A program made the translations under genes and the position numbers. A stretch of DNA of 64,000 nt from Methylobacterium adhaesivum (GTDB taxonomy: Bacteria > Pseudomonadota > Alphaproteobacteria > Rhizobiales > Beijerinckiaceae). The stretch lies in NCBI RefSeq assembly GCF_022179065.1, contig NZ_BPQD01000014.1:124001-188000 (forward strand), read 5' to 3'. Positions 40,255 through 49,624 of the stretch are shown one piece after another (position 1 is the first letter of the stretch; each line of letters begins with the position of its first letter). Below the pieces are notes generated by a model. It was not told the DNA's origin, did not search any database, and was given only the letters and a program-made list of their open reading frames with translations.

Positions 40255-42035
40255 TCACCTCGCGTCGAACCGGATTCCGAACAGGCCGCCGGTCTCGTCG
40301 TCGGACAGGCGTGGTCGGAGCACGGCAGCGTCGAGGTCGATTTCGCTTCCGAGGTCGAGGACGTCGAGCACTTCCGAGTTCAGGGCGATGATGTATTGCC
40401 CGCCCCGAGACACGGTCGTTCGGTGGCCGAGGGCGATGGCGGTGCGAACCTGGCGGGGGTCAACGCCGTCGAAAAGGTGGCTGTCGTGGACGAGGAGCCC
40501 AGGACCTCCGTTGAACCGTTCCGCGGCGGTCTCGTAGAGCATCAGGTCGAAGCAGAAGATCTCCATGCGGTCGATCCCGCCCCGGTTCCCGTCGCCCTGG
40601 ATGCTGATGCGGAACTCAGGCCCCTTGGGCGTCGCCTCGACGATGAGGTTGCCGTACCGGTCGTCGTAGAGCTCGGTGATCGATCGGTCGATCATGAGGG
40701 TGGCCGAACGAAGGGCATCGCCCCGCTCCCGATGATCGGCCTGGAGACGTTGCAGGAGGGATGCGCGCTCCTGCAGCAGCAGGGACTTTTTGCCTTCGAG
40801 GACTTCCGCGTTCCTGAGCTTTTCGCGCAGGAGCTCGACCTCGCTGCCGAGGGTGCCGATCTCCTCGGCCATCATCGTGAAATCTTCCAGAGCGCCCTTG
40901 CCGGCTATTTCGGCCATGATCGCGCCCTGGCTCTCGTCCAGAGCGGTCATCTCGGCGTCGACCAAGGCCAAGCCCGCGCGGGTTTCCGAGATCTGCCCCC
41001 CGAGATGGACGCGGCGATTCTCGGAAACCGACCTCTGGAAGCTCGCGACGTCGTCCATCTTGGCCAGGACGATGCCGGGCAACTGGACGTCGGCGGCGCG
41101 GTAGAGGCGTTCGAGGGCGGCGTATTCCGGGGCCCTTTCCTCGGCGACCGCCGCCTCAAGGTGGGCGATGGTCTGAAGTGCGCGCATACGCTCGAAGCCG
41201 AGCGACTGGATGCGGCGTCGGGCGGTCGCGGCTTCCGCGGCGCGTTCCCGGTAATTCTCGGCGACCTCGAACGCGGCGATGGCGGCCCTGAGGCGTTCGA
41301 TCCTGGCCTCGATCCTCTGGATCTCGGGCCGGATCTCCCCGACGCTTCCAAACAGCTTGCCGAAGGCGCCTTCCTTGATCGCCTTCCGTAGGTCGGCCAG
41401 GGCGGCGGTGGAAACCTTAAGCTGTTCGATGGCCCGCGGGATGCGCCAGTCCAGGCCGATGAGGTAGGACAGGTTGACTTGCCAGTCGTAGGCGTTCTGC
41501 TTCTCGTGCTGGCGTACAGGCACAGCGAACGCGCCTCCGGCGTTGCGGCGGATGAAGTAGCTTACGAGCGAGCGGAAGCCCGGCACAAAGGATTGCTCGA
41601 ACTCGGTGCCCTTTGGGTCCCTGGGCAGGTCAAACCAGTAGTGGCCGAGGATCTCGCGCCACCGCTCCACGGGAAGGTAGACCGCCCCCGACTTGTCCCG
41701 CGTCAGCGGGGCGGCGATCTTGGCGGCATCCTCCTCCAGGAGAAGTATCCGGTTTGCGTCGGCACCGCTGCGCGACACGGTGATTTCATGATGACCGAGC
41801 CGGAGTCTGGCGTGGAACGTGAACGCGACAAGGCGGGCGACTGGAAGATCGACGACTTCCCGGCGGCCGAGCCAAGCAGGAAGTGCATGACCTCGATCAC
41901 GCTGGTCTTGCCGGCGCTGTTGCGGGTCTGCCTTTCCGTGGACGCGTCGGTACGGTCGGCGAGGACGACGTTGAGACCTTCGTGGAAGGTGAGCCCCTTG
42001 AAGCCCGGAAGGTCGCTGGTGAGGGATAGGATCAT
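40255..42035 (-). pseudogene. DUF2326-type ABC ATPase of an ABC-3C system, frameshifted
   Basis: The N-terminal part starts at ATG 42035 ('MILSLTSDLPGFKGLTFHEG') and holds a P-loop, 'NSAGKTSVIEVMHFLLG'. At about 41822-41830 the frame changes. The sequence continues in the next frame as 'FTFHARLRLGHHEITVSRSG', coiled-coil segments and the DUF2326 C-terminus ('RMEIFCFDLMLYE', 'LLVHDSHLFDGVDPRQV'). One missing base explains the break. The intact protein would be about 590 aa, an SMC/Rad50-like ATPase with head domains at both ends. Its start overlaps the middle-component stop (ATGA). A sequencing error or recoding is possible. Confidence 0.85.
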
Positions 42036-42286
42036 GGCTTGCGCTCGGCCCGGACGAGCAGGCCCTCGTCGTTCAGGTCGAGGGCGCCAAGGGCCCTGAG
42101 CAGGCACATGGCCAGCACGAACCAGTCGAACGGCAGCACGGCGCTGTCGGGGCGCGAGGCGCGGTTCTTCCGTACCCCGTCCCACGCCTCGGAAACGGTC
42201 ATCGGTCGGGTGAGGACTTCGAGGATGTCCGCGCCGACGCCGATGAGGGCCCGATCCTGGCTGAGATGTTTGCTCGGCAGGATCAT
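42032..42286 (-). CDS. ABC-3C system middle component (MC6-like)
   Basis: The 84-aa protein starts at ATG 42286, overlapping the effector stop (ATGA), and its own stop overlaps the ATPase start. 'MILPSKHLSQDRALIGVGAD' and 'PFDWFVLAMCLLRALGAL' are the typical ends of middle component 6. Middle components are thought to link the ATPase to the effector in ABC-three-component conflict systems. Confidence 0.85.
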   Translation of the reverse strand: MILPSKHLSQDRALIGVGADILEVLTRPMTVSEAWDGVRKNRASRPDSAVLPFDWFVLAMCLLRALGALDLNDEGLLVRAERKP

Positions 42287-43230
42287 CCGAACACCCCTTC
42301 GTCGACAACTTTGTCCTTGAAGATGGTGCACCGGACGAAGAGGTAGGAGAGCAAGCTCCAGGCGGCCACGTCCATCTCGACCGCGACCGGACCGTGGCCG
42401 ACGATGTTGCCGTAAAGCTTCATCATGATGTCATCGGGTTCGAGGCCCTGGAGGTCGAGATCGACGTACTGTCGCCTGAACTCGTTGGCGATGGTCATCG
42501 CCATCAGCGGGACCGGGTGGCCCTCGATCTCCCTCTTTACGATGCGCTCGTTCAGGCCGCCCATGGCGATCTTACGCTGGATGGCGCCCGACAAGCCGTT
42601 CGTCCGGAGCTTGCCAACCGGCACGTCACGTCGCTCGTCGTCTTCCGGCAGTTCCTCAAGGGTACCCTGGGCGATGGCATCGATGACGGCGACCACCTCA
42701 GGAGCCTGGATATTGCGGAAGTCCTCGGCCGTTACCTCGCGTCCGAGCAGGCCGGTCACCTGGTAGGACTCCAAGGACATGATGTGGGCCTCGAAGGTCG
42801 CCCAGCCGAAGACCGCGATACGGTGATGCGGGTTGGCGGCCTGCAGCGCGTCGATCCGGGCAAGCGGCGTCGTGCCCATCCCGAGGATGAAGTTGTTGAC
42901 GATGTGCCAGACCTTCATGTCGGGCCAATGCCCTGCCGCTCCGACGTAGTCCTCGTCGATCTTGGCCGCCAGTCGGGCATTCACGGCCTTGACCTTCGCA
43001 CCGCCGTTCTCGGCCCCGTAGCACTGGAAGATCTCGTGCCCGGGGCGAAGGTAACCATCGCACTTCCGATCACCGAGCGAGCCCTCAAGCGCGGGCCTCA
43101 TGAAGGCGTCGGGGTGACGGAGTTCCATCATCCGACAGAAGAACTCCTGGAAGTGGTTGCCGGTCAGGCGCCGCAGCGTGAGCTCCAGCATGTCCGAGAG
43201 GGCGAGCCGTTGCTCAGGAGGGATCGGCAT
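42283..43230 (-). CDS. ABC-3C system effector with ABC-3C C-terminal domain
   Basis: ATG 43230 with a GGAG-like site gives 315 aa. The N-terminal part contains 'GDRKCDGYLRPGHEIFQCYG' (about residues 50-70), which fits a degraded restriction-endonuclease-like core. The C-terminal part ('RRQYVDLDLQGLEPDDIMMK') is the ABC-3C C-terminal domain that docks to the partner proteins. It is the first gene of the three-gene operon. ABC-3C systems are predicted anti-phage or anti-plasmid systems; the nuclease role here is inference. Confidence 0.8.
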   Translation of the reverse strand: MPIPPEQRLALSDMLELTLRRLTGNHFQEFFCRMMELRHPDAFMRPALEGSLGDRKCDGYLRPGHEIFQCYGAENGGAKVKAVNARLAAKIDEDYVGAAGHWPDMKVWHIVNNFILGMGTTPLARIDALQAANPHHRIAVFGWATFEAHIMSLESYQVTGLLGREVTAEDFRNIQAPEVVAVIDAIAQGTLEELPEDDERRDVPVGKLRTNGLSGAIQRKIAMGGLNERIVKREIEGHPVPLMAMTIANEFRRQYVDLDLQGLEPDDIMMKLYGNIVGHGPVAVEMDVAAWSLLSYLFVRCTIFKDKVVDEGVFG

Positions 43231-43500
43231 GGCTGCGTTCGTACAATCACGGGCGGATTCGTTGGGGGTCAAGCGTAGCAGCCGGCGTTGAAACCCGCGA
43301 GCGCGGGATACACCGACGGGCGGGATGACGGCCATTCCCGTGGATCTCGTCGGACGAACCCTTGCGAAGGGACGCAAGCGGTGCGATCGACACTGCGCAA
43401 CAGGAGCGCCGAGCCGATGAAAACCAGGGACGTCCACCCTTCCCGCTGACTTCGGAGCGCTGCGTCCCGTACGAGGCCTCCGTCATTTCGGAGGCAAAGA

Positions 43501-44055
43501 ATGCCTAGGACGCTCTTCTGCGCGGACACCCATTTCGGCCATCGAAGCCTGCTCAGTTCCCGCATGGCTCGCCCCCGTCCGTTCGAGACCATCGAGGCGC
43601 ATGACGAGGCCTTGGTCGCCGCCTGGAACAAGGCCGTCCGACCCGACGACATCGTCTGGCACCTCGGGGACTTCGCCTACCGGTGCAGCCTCGACTACGC
43701 CGCCTCCATTCGGGCGCGCCTACACGGCCGCATTCATCTGGTCCGGGGCAACCATGATTTCGGGCTGGGCGAGCGTCTCGAATGGGCGGGACCCGTCGTC
43801 GACGTCCAAAGGGTCTTCGTCCAGGACCCGGGCATGCCCCGGCGGGTCGCCCTGTGGGTGAGCCACTATTCGCACGTGACGTGGCCCCATGCCTGGCACG
43901 GCGACCTTCACGTCTATGGCCACTCCCACGGCAGCATTCCGGCGACCCGGGCGAGCCTCGACGTCGGCGTTGATTGCTGGGAGTGGGCTCCGGTCACGTT
44001 GATCCGGATCATGGAAAGGATGGCGGAAGCCCCGGCATCCCCCCCGTCAGGCTGA
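43501..44055 (+). CDS. Metallophosphoesterase
   Basis: The 184-aa calcineurin-like enzyme has all core motifs: 'FCADTHFGH', 'WHLGDFAY', 'VRGNHDF', 'WVSHYSH' and 'VYGHSHGS'. Two metal ions should sit at Asp, His, Asp, Asn and His ligands. The substrate is unknown; the length fits small single-domain phosphodiesterases often carried by phages and islands. It stands alone between the ABC-3C operon (opposite strand) and arsH. Confidence 0.93.
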   Translation: MPRTLFCADTHFGHRSLLSSRMARPRPFETIEAHDEALVAAWNKAVRPDDIVWHLGDFAYRCSLDYAASIRARLHGRIHLVRGNHDFGLGERLEWAGPVVDVQRVFVQDPGMPRRVALWVSHYSHVTWPHAWHGDLHVYGHSHGSIPATRASLDVGVDCWEWAPVTLIRIMERMAEAPASPPSG

Positions 44056-44094
44056 TGTCACGCACGAGATAGGCGGCCCATCCGTCCAACCCGG

Positions 44095-44847
44095 TCACGA
44101 AGGTCGTTTTACGAACCCGATGTCGACCGCCACGGCCTTGAGGCGCTCAGGCTCGCGCTCTTTCCGTTCGGAGTAGCGGTCGACGAGATAGGAGGAACGC
44201 TCGCGGGTCAGGAGCGTGAACCTGACCAGTTCCTCACAGACGTCGACCACCCGGTCGTAGAGCGGCCCCGGCTTCATCCGACCGGCGTCATCGAACTCCT
44301 TGTAGGCCATGGGTACCGAGGACTGGTTGGGGATGGTGATCATCCGCATCCAGCGCCCGAGGATGCGTAGGCCGTTGACGGCGTTGAACGACTGCGAACC
44401 GCCCGAGACCTGCATCACCGCTAGGGTCCGGCCTTGTGTCGGGCGCACCGAGCCCTCCGACAGGGGGAGCCAGTCGATTTGGCTCTTGATCACCCCGGTC
44501 ATGTTGCCGTGACGCTCGGGACTGACCCAGATATGCCCCTCGGACCAGATCGAGAGGTCGCGCAGTTCCTGGACCTTGGGGTGGTCGGCGGTCGCGTCGT
44601 CAGGCAACGGCAGGCCGTGCGCGTCGTAGATCCGCACCTCGCCGCCCATCGCCTCCAGGAGGCGTGCGGCCTCGTAGGCTAGGAAGCGGCTGAACGACCG
44701 CTCCCGGAGCGAGCCATACAGGATCAGGAAGCGTGGGGCGTGGGTGAACGGTGCCTGCACCTGCAGGTCGGTCGCCGTCGGCACTACGAAGTGCCCCTCG
44801 CTGATGTTGGGCATTCCGTCGGCGAAGAGCTGTTGGGGCTTGTCCAA
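44095..44847 (-). CDS. arsH: Organoarsenical oxidase ArsH
   Basis: The 250-aa NADPH-FMN reductase has the flavodoxin-like phosphate loop '[19 protein letters not shown]' and '[20 protein letters not shown]', both typical of ArsH. ArsH oxidises trivalent methylarsenicals to the less toxic pentavalent forms. It is divergent from arsR with a 47-base shared promoter region, so it should be induced together with the rest of the cluster. Confidence 0.95.
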   Translation of the reverse strand: MDKPQQLFADGMPNISEGHFVVPTATDLQVQAPFTHAPRFLILYGSLRERSFSRFLAYEAARLLEAMGGEVRIYDAHGLPLPDDATADHPKVQELRDLSIWSEGHIWVSPERHGNMTGVIKSQIDWLPLSEGSVRPTQGRTLAVMQVSGGSQSFNAVNGLRILGRWMRMITIPNQSSVPMAYKEFDDAGRMKPGPLYDRVVDVCEELVRFTLLTRERSSYLVDRYSERKEREPERLKAVAVDIGFVKRPS

Positions 44848-44896
44848 GACGTTTCGTTCCTCTACGTTTCAATGATGGTTGAGATATTGACATCAT
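44848..44896. promoter_or_regulatory. Divergent arsH/arsR control region with dyad
   Basis: The short gap contains the inverted repeat ATGATG (44872-44877) and CATCAT (44891-44896), with a smaller dyad TCAA-N6-TTGA (about 44869-44882) inside it. The position, overlapping the arsR start, fits an ArsR operator controlling both directions. The operator call is inference from symmetry. Confidence 0.5.
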
Positions 44897-45257
44897 GATG
44901 GACGAACGGCAAGCCGTCGCCGCCTTTGCAGCCCTCGGCCAGGAGCACCGCCTGCGCGTCGTACGCCAACTCGTGACCGCCGGCCCCGAAGGCATGGCGG
45001 CCGGCGCGCTGGCCGAGGCGGTCGGCGTGTCAGGGACCAACCTGTCGTTCCACCTCAAGGAGCTCTCGCATTCCGGGCTGGTCACGTCCCGGCGCGAGGG
45101 TCGCTCGATCATCTACAGCGCGGCCTACCCGGACCTGTCGGAACTCATCCAGTTCCTGATGCGCGATTGCTGTCAGGGGCGTCCCGAGGTCTGCGCCCCC
45201 GCCGTCGCGGCCCTGGCCGCCTGCTGCTTGCCCACCGGAGACACCGCCCATGCCTGA
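44895..45257 (+). CDS. arsR: ArsR-family arsenic-responsive repressor
   Basis: The 120-aa winged-helix protein has the recognition helix region 'SGTNLSFHLKELSHSGLVTS'. Candidate metalloid-binding cysteines are near the C-terminus: 'RDCCQGRPEVC' and a further pair 'AACC'. C-terminal Cys sites are seen in one ArsR class (unlike the alpha-3 'CVC' site of the R773 type). It should release the operator on binding arsenite. It overlaps arsC by eight bases. Confidence 0.93.
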   Translation: MMDERQAVAAFAALGQEHRLRVVRQLVTAGPEGMAAGALAEAVGVSGTNLSFHLKELSHSGLVTSRREGRSIIYSAAYPDLSELIQFLMRDCCQGRPEVCAPAVAALAACCLPTGDTAHA

Positions 45258-45777
45258 TCGCGTCTACAACGTCCTGTTCCTCTGCACCGGCAACTCCGCT
45301 CGCTCGATCCTGGCGGAGGCCATGCTCAACAAGGAGGGCCAGGGACGCTTCCGGGCCTTCTCCGCCGGCAGCCAGCCCAAGGCAGACGTGAACCCGCTCG
45401 CCGTTCAGGTTCTGAGCGAGACGGAGTACCCGACTGAGGGGCTGCGCTCGAAGTCCTGGGACGAGTTCGCCCGCCCCGACGCGCCGGTCATGGATTTCGT
45501 CTTCACGGTCTGTGACAACGCCGCCGGCGAGGCTTGCCCGTACTGGCCCGGCCAGCCGGTGACGGCGCACTGGGGCATCGAGGATCCCGCCTCGGTCGAG
45601 GGCACGGACCTGGAGCGCAAGACAGCCTTCGTAACTGCGCAGCGCTACCTCAAGAACCGCATCTCGGCCTTCGTAGCGTTGCCGCTGGCCAGCCTCGATG
45701 GGGTCGCCCTGTCCGCCAAGGTGCGCGAGATCGGCCAGCAGGCCGGCGCCACCTCACCCCGCCCGGAGGTCGCGTGA
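45250..45777 (+). CDS. arsC: Arsenate reductase, LMW-phosphatase type
   Basis: The 175-aa protein has the phosphatase loop 'FLCTGNSARSILAEAML', where the Cys attacks arsenate. The 'DFVFTVCDNAAGEACPYWPG' region provides further cysteines for the disulfide cascade. Enzymes of this class are usually recycled by thioredoxin or mycothiol/glutaredoxin; here thioredoxin is favoured because a trxB lies on the same island. It reduces arsenate to arsenite for export. Confidence 0.93.
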   Translation: MPDRVYNVLFLCTGNSARSILAEAMLNKEGQGRFRAFSAGSQPKADVNPLAVQVLSETEYPTEGLRSKSWDEFARPDAPVMDFVFTVCDNAAGEACPYWPGQPVTAHWGIEDPASVEGTDLERKTAFVTAQRYLKNRISAFVALPLASLDGVALSAKVREIGQQAGATSPRPEVA

Positions 45778-46202
45778 TGGACGTCGTCATCTACCACAAC
45801 CCGGATTGCGGCACGTCCCGCAACACCCTGGCCCTGATCCGCAACGCCGGCATCGAGCCGCATGTGGTCGAGTACCTCAAGACGCCGCCGAACCGGATCC
45901 TGGTTCGCCAGCTCGCCGAGCGTGCCGGCGTCTCGATCCGTGACCTCCTGCGCGAGAAGGGCACGCCCTACAGTGAGCTCGGCCTTGCCGACGAGAGCCT
46001 GACGGACGACCAGCTTCTCGATGCCATCGCCGAGCACCCGATCCTGCTGAACCGCCCCCTGGTGGTGAGCCCGAAGGGTGTCACCCTGTGCCGCCCCTCC
46101 GAGGCGGTCCTCGATCTCCTCCCGGCCCAGCAGGGCGAGTTCGTGAAGGAAGATGGCGAGCGCGTCATCGACGAGCACGGGCGCCGCGTCGCCACCGCCT
46201 GA
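45777..46202 (+). CDS. arsC: Arsenate reductase, glutaredoxin-dependent type
   Basis: The 141-aa protein belongs to the ArsC/Spx fold: 'YHNPDCGTSRNTLALIRNAG' holds the single catalytic Cys, and the arginine set 'EHPILLNRPLVVSPKG' binds arsenate. It is unrelated in fold to the reductase just before it. The start overlaps the previous stop as TGATG. Two reductases of different chemistry in one operon may allow use of both glutathione and thioredoxin. Confidence 0.95.
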   Translation: MDVVIYHNPDCGTSRNTLALIRNAGIEPHVVEYLKTPPNRILVRQLAERAGVSIRDLLREKGTPYSELGLADESLTDDQLLDAIAEHPILLNRPLVVSPKGVTLCRPSEAVLDLLPAQQGEFVKEDGERVIDEHGRRVATA

Positions 46203-46238
46203 TCCACTCCGCGTACCCAAGAACAAGAAACGGTCCCG

Positions 46239-47534
46239 ATGCTTGCGCTCGCCATCTTCGTGGTCACCCTCGTCTTCGTCATCTGGCAGCCGAAGGGGTT
46301 CGGGATCGGGTGGAGCGCGCTGATCGGGGCCGCCGTGGCGCTGGTCACGGGGGTCATCAGCCCCGGTGACATCCCGGTGGTCTGGCACATCGTCTGGGAC
46401 GCCACCTTCACCTTCGTCGCACTCATCATCATCTCGCTGCTCCTCGACGAGGCCGGCTTCTTTCACTGGGCGGCGCTCCACATCGCCCGCTGGGGCGGGG
46501 GCCGCGGGCGCTTGCTATTCCCGCTGGTGATCCTGCTCGGTGCAGCCATCGCCGCGGTGTTCGCCAATGACGGCGCGGCCCTGCTGCTCACCCCCATCGT
46601 CCTCGCGATCCTGCTCCGGCTGAACTTCAAGCCGGCCGCCGCCCTGGCCTTCATCGTCGCCTGCGGGTTCGTCGCGGACTCGACGAGCCTGCCCCTGGTG
46701 ATCTCGAACCTCGTCAACATCGTCTCAGCGAACTTCTTCGACATCTCCTTCAGCCGATACGCCGCTGTGATGGTGCCGGTGAACCTCGTCTCGCTGGCCG
46801 CGACCCTGGTGGTGCTGTGGCTGTTCTACCGGCGCGACCTTCCGGCCACGTACCCGGTGGCCGAGCTCGAAGCGCCCCACCACGCGATCAAGGATCCGCT
46901 GGTCTTCCGGGCGGCCTTCCCGCTCCTCGGGCTGCTGCTGGTCGCCTACTTCGTGACGGCGCCGTTCGGCGTGCCAGTCTCGGTGGTCACTTGCGCCGGC
47001 GCACTGGTCTTGCTGGGGCTGGCCAACCGCAGCCGCGTCATTCCCATCCGCAAGGTCCTGACGGGGGCCCCCTGGCAGATCGTGCTGTTCAGCCTCGGCA
47101 TGTACCTCGTGGTCTACGGCCTGAAGAACGCCGGCCTGACCGACTACTTGGCGCAGACGCTCGTCTGGCTCTCGGGCCATGGTCCGTTCGTCGCCACCAT
47201 CGGCACCGGGTTCGCCGCCGCCATCCTGTCCTCGGTCATGAACAACATGCCGAGCGTGCTCGTGGGTGCGCTCTCCATCCAGCAGGCTCCGGATCTCTCG
47301 CCCCTGATGCGCGAGCTCATGGTCTACGCCAACGTCATCGGCTGCGACCTCGGCCCGAAGTTCACGCCCATCGGGAGTCTGGCGACCCTGCTCTGGCTGC
47401 ACGTCCTCGACACCAAGGGCCAGCACATCACCTGGGGTCAGTACATGCGGGTGGGTCTGGTCATCACCCCGCCCGTGCTGCTCGTCACCCTGGCGGCCCT
47501 GGCGCTATGGCTACCGATGCTTGGGGCTCGGTAG
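46239..47534 (+). CDS. arsB: Arsenite efflux permease ArsB
   Basis: The 431-aa membrane protein has about 11-12 spans and the ArsB/NhaD signatures '[19 protein letters not shown]', '[19 protein letters not shown]' and '[20 protein letters not shown]'. It exports arsenite using the membrane potential, alone or with ArsA; no arsA is seen here. It starts 36 bases after the second arsC. Confidence 0.95.
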   Translation: MLALAIFVVTLVFVIWQPKGFGIGWSALIGAAVALVTGVISPGDIPVVWHIVWDATFTFVALIIISLLLDEAGFFHWAALHIARWGGGRGRLLFPLVILLGAAIAAVFANDGAALLLTPIVLAILLRLNFKPAAALAFIVACGFVADSTSLPLVISNLVNIVSANFFDISFSRYAAVMVPVNLVSLAATLVVLWLFYRRDLPATYPVAELEAPHHAIKDPLVFRAAFPLLGLLLVAYFVTAPFGVPVSVVTCAGALVLLGLANRSRVIPIRKVLTGAPWQIVLFSLGMYLVVYGLKNAGLTDYLAQTLVWLSGHGPFVATIGTGFAAAILSSVMNNMPSVLVGALSIQQAPDLSPLMRELMVYANVIGCDLGPKFTPIGSLATLLWLHVLDTKGQHITWGQYMRVGLVITPPVLLVTLAALALWLPMLGAR

Positions 47535-47541
47535 CGCAGCG

Positions 47542-48705
47542 ATGACCCCGTCGCGCCGCTGGCCCGTCATCTCGGCCCTGGGCGTGATCCAAATCCTGAC
47601 CTGGGGCTCGTCGTTCTACCTCCTGTCGGTGCTGGCCGCGCCGATGTCGAAGGATACGGGATGGCCCTTGGGATGGGTCATCGGAGGCCTGTCCCTCGGT
47701 CTCCTCGTCGCGGGTTTAGTCTCCCCGCGAGTGGGAGCCTTCATCGGGGAACATGGGGGCCGGCCGGTGTTGGCCTTCGCCGCCGTGATCCTCGCCGTGG
47801 GCCTGACGGTCCTTGGCCTAGCCCCGAACCTACCAACCTACCTGGCAGGCTGGCTCCTCGTCGGCCTAGGCATGGGCACCGGCCTGTACGATCCCGCCTT
47901 CGCCACGCTCGGGCGCCTCTACGGCGCCGAGGCCCGGCCTGCCATAACGACCCTGACGCTTTGGGGCGGCTTCGCGAGCACGGTGAGCTGGCCGCTTTCG
48001 GCCTTCCTGATCGAGCAGGTCGGCTGGCGCAGCACCTGCCTAACCTACGCCGGGCTGCACCTTTCGGTCACGCTGCCCCTCGTCCTACTGGTGATCCCCC
48101 ATCCGCCCGTACGTCCGGCAGCGCGGTCCGAAGGCCCGGTCCCGGCCGTCCGGCTCGATGGTCGGGAACGTCGTGCGTTCCTCCTCATGGCGGGGGTGCT
48201 GACCCTCGGGGGCACGATCATGGCCATGGTCTCGGTTCACCTCATCACCTTGCTTCAGGCCCGTGGCGTGGAGCTCGCCTTTGCAGTGGCGTACGGCGCC
48301 TTGATCGGACCCTCGCAGGTGGGCGCGCGGATCGTCGAGATGGCCGGGAGGGCGCGGCACCATCCCCTCTGGACCCTGACGGCGGCGATGGTACTCGTGG
48401 CCTTGGGCGTGACCATGCTGGCGGCGGGCCTGCGGGTGGTCGGACTGGCGCTGGTCCTCTACGGCGCCGGCAACGGCATCTATTCCATCGCACGCGGGAC
48501 GGTGCCCCTCGCCCTGTTCGGCCCGGAGCGCTACGCCCCGCTCGTCGGCCGGCTCGCCCGTCCGGGGCTGGTGGCGCAGGCGCTTGCGCCGTCCCTCGGC
48601 GCTTTCGTGCTGACGCATGCCGGCGCCGACGCGGCCTATGCCCTCCTCGCGGCGCTCGCCCTAGCGAACGTCGCGCTTGCCCTATCCCTCTGGCGCGTCA
48701 GGTAG
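47542..48705 (+). CDS. MFS transporter of the ars cluster
   Basis: The 387-aa protein has about 12 membrane spans with the MFS loop-type motif 'GAFIGEHGGRPVLAFAAV' between spans 2 and 3. Its start (ATG 47542) lies seven bases after arsB, so it is likely in the same transcript. MFS members in ars operons export arsenite or organoarsenicals in some cases; the substrate here is unknown. Confidence 0.88.
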   Translation: MTPSRRWPVISALGVIQILTWGSSFYLLSVLAAPMSKDTGWPLGWVIGGLSLGLLVAGLVSPRVGAFIGEHGGRPVLAFAAVILAVGLTVLGLAPNLPTYLAGWLLVGLGMGTGLYDPAFATLGRLYGAEARPAITTLTLWGGFASTVSWPLSAFLIEQVGWRSTCLTYAGLHLSVTLPLVLLVIPHPPVRPAARSEGPVPAVRLDGRERRAFLLMAGVLTLGGTIMAMVSVHLITLLQARGVELAFAVAYGALIGPSQVGARIVEMAGRARHHPLWTLTAAMVLVALGVTMLAAGLRVVGLALVLYGAGNGIYSIARGTVPLALFGPERYAPLVGRLARPGLVAQALAPSLGAFVLTHAGADAAYALLAALALANVALALSLWRVR

Positions 48706-48732
48706 TCTCTGTCCCTTCCTCGCCGACACGCG

Positions 48733-49146
48733 ATGTGGCATCGTCCGTTCGTGACCTTCTGGCTCGCCCTTCGCAGGCTGCTCCCGCTCCTCGCGGTACT
48801 CAGCCTCGCTCTAGCGCCGGTGACCGCCTCCGCGGCCGCCGCGGGCATGCGCGCTCCGACGGCCGTTCAGGGACACACCATGGCGGTGCCCGACGACGCC
48901 ATGGACGACATGGCCGGGATGGCGATGGACGAGATGCCGTGCTGCCCCAAGGAGCGACCGGACATGCCCGACTGCTCGAAGGGCTGCCCTTTGATGGCGC
49001 TTTGCCTGGCGAAGGTCGCCACCGGGCTGCCGGTCGCCGTCGGACTTCCGGGCCGCGTCTCCGTCGTCGAGGGGACTGCGTGGGCCGTCATCGCCTCCTT
49101 CGACAGCCTCTCGCAAGGACCGCCCACCGAGCCTCCCCAGGCCTGA
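48733..49146 (+). CDS. Exported Met/Cys-rich protein, probable copper-handling
   Basis: The 137-aa protein has a signal-like N-terminus ('LLPLLAVLSLALAPVTASAA'). A Met/Asp/Cys-rich segment follows ('DMAGMAMDEMPCC', 'MPDCSKGCPLMALC'), suited to Cu(I) binding. I recognise no named family; similar proteins are often next to cus/czc genes. It opens the copper-type operon that continues through 54781. Confidence 0.7.
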   Translation: MWHRPFVTFWLALRRLLPLLAVLSLALAPVTASAAAAGMRAPTAVQGHTMAVPDDAMDDMAGMAMDEMPCCPKERPDMPDCSKGCPLMALCLAKVATGLPVAVGLPGRVSVVEGTAWAVIASFDSLSQGPPTEPPQA

Positions 49147-49228
49147 ACCCGATGCCGCCGGCGCCTGCGCCGGCCGATCCCGTGCGCCTGAAGGCCCGGG
49201 TCCCATCGTTTTCAGGAGATCATCCACC

Positions 49229-49624
49229 GTGTCCAAGACATCGTTTTCGCGCGCCCTGACGGCTGCGCTGCTCGGCCTCGCCCTGACCACCGCGGCCCGG
49301 GCCGACACCAAGGACTACGAGTTCCAACTTGTGAAGGACGAGGCCAAGCAGGGCGAGGCCATCCTCGACGTCCGCCTCGTCGACAAGCGCACGTCCAAGC
49401 CCGTGCCGAACGCCGTCATCTTCGCCAAGCGCATCGACATGGCGCCCGACAGCATGGAGGAGATGACCTCCAAGATCGAGCAACTGCCCTCGCCGGAGCC
49501 GGGCCTCTACCGGTTCAAGGCGAAGCTGACGATGGCCGGCGGATGGCGCCTCTCGCTCGGGGCCAAGGTGCAGGGCGAGACCGGCACCGTCGAGAACAAG
49601 CTGGTGTTCAAGGCCACCAAGTGA
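49229..49624 (+). CDS. FixH/YtkA-like periplasmic protein
   Basis: The 131-aa protein starts at GTG 49229 with CAGGAG upstream and has a signal peptide ('ALTAALLGLALTTAARA'). The mature beta domain ('LVDKRTSKPVPNAVIFAKRI', 'MAGGWRLSLGAKVQGE') resembles FixH/YtkA domains, which accompany copper and cation transport. It overlaps the adaptor gene by GTGA. Confidence 0.8.
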   Translation: MSKTSFSRALTAALLGLALTTAARADTKDYEFQLVKDEAKQGEAILDVRLVDKRTSKPVPNAVIFAKRIDMAPDSMEEMTSKIEQLPSPEPGLYRFKAKLTMAGGWRLSLGAKVQGETGTVENKLVFKATK

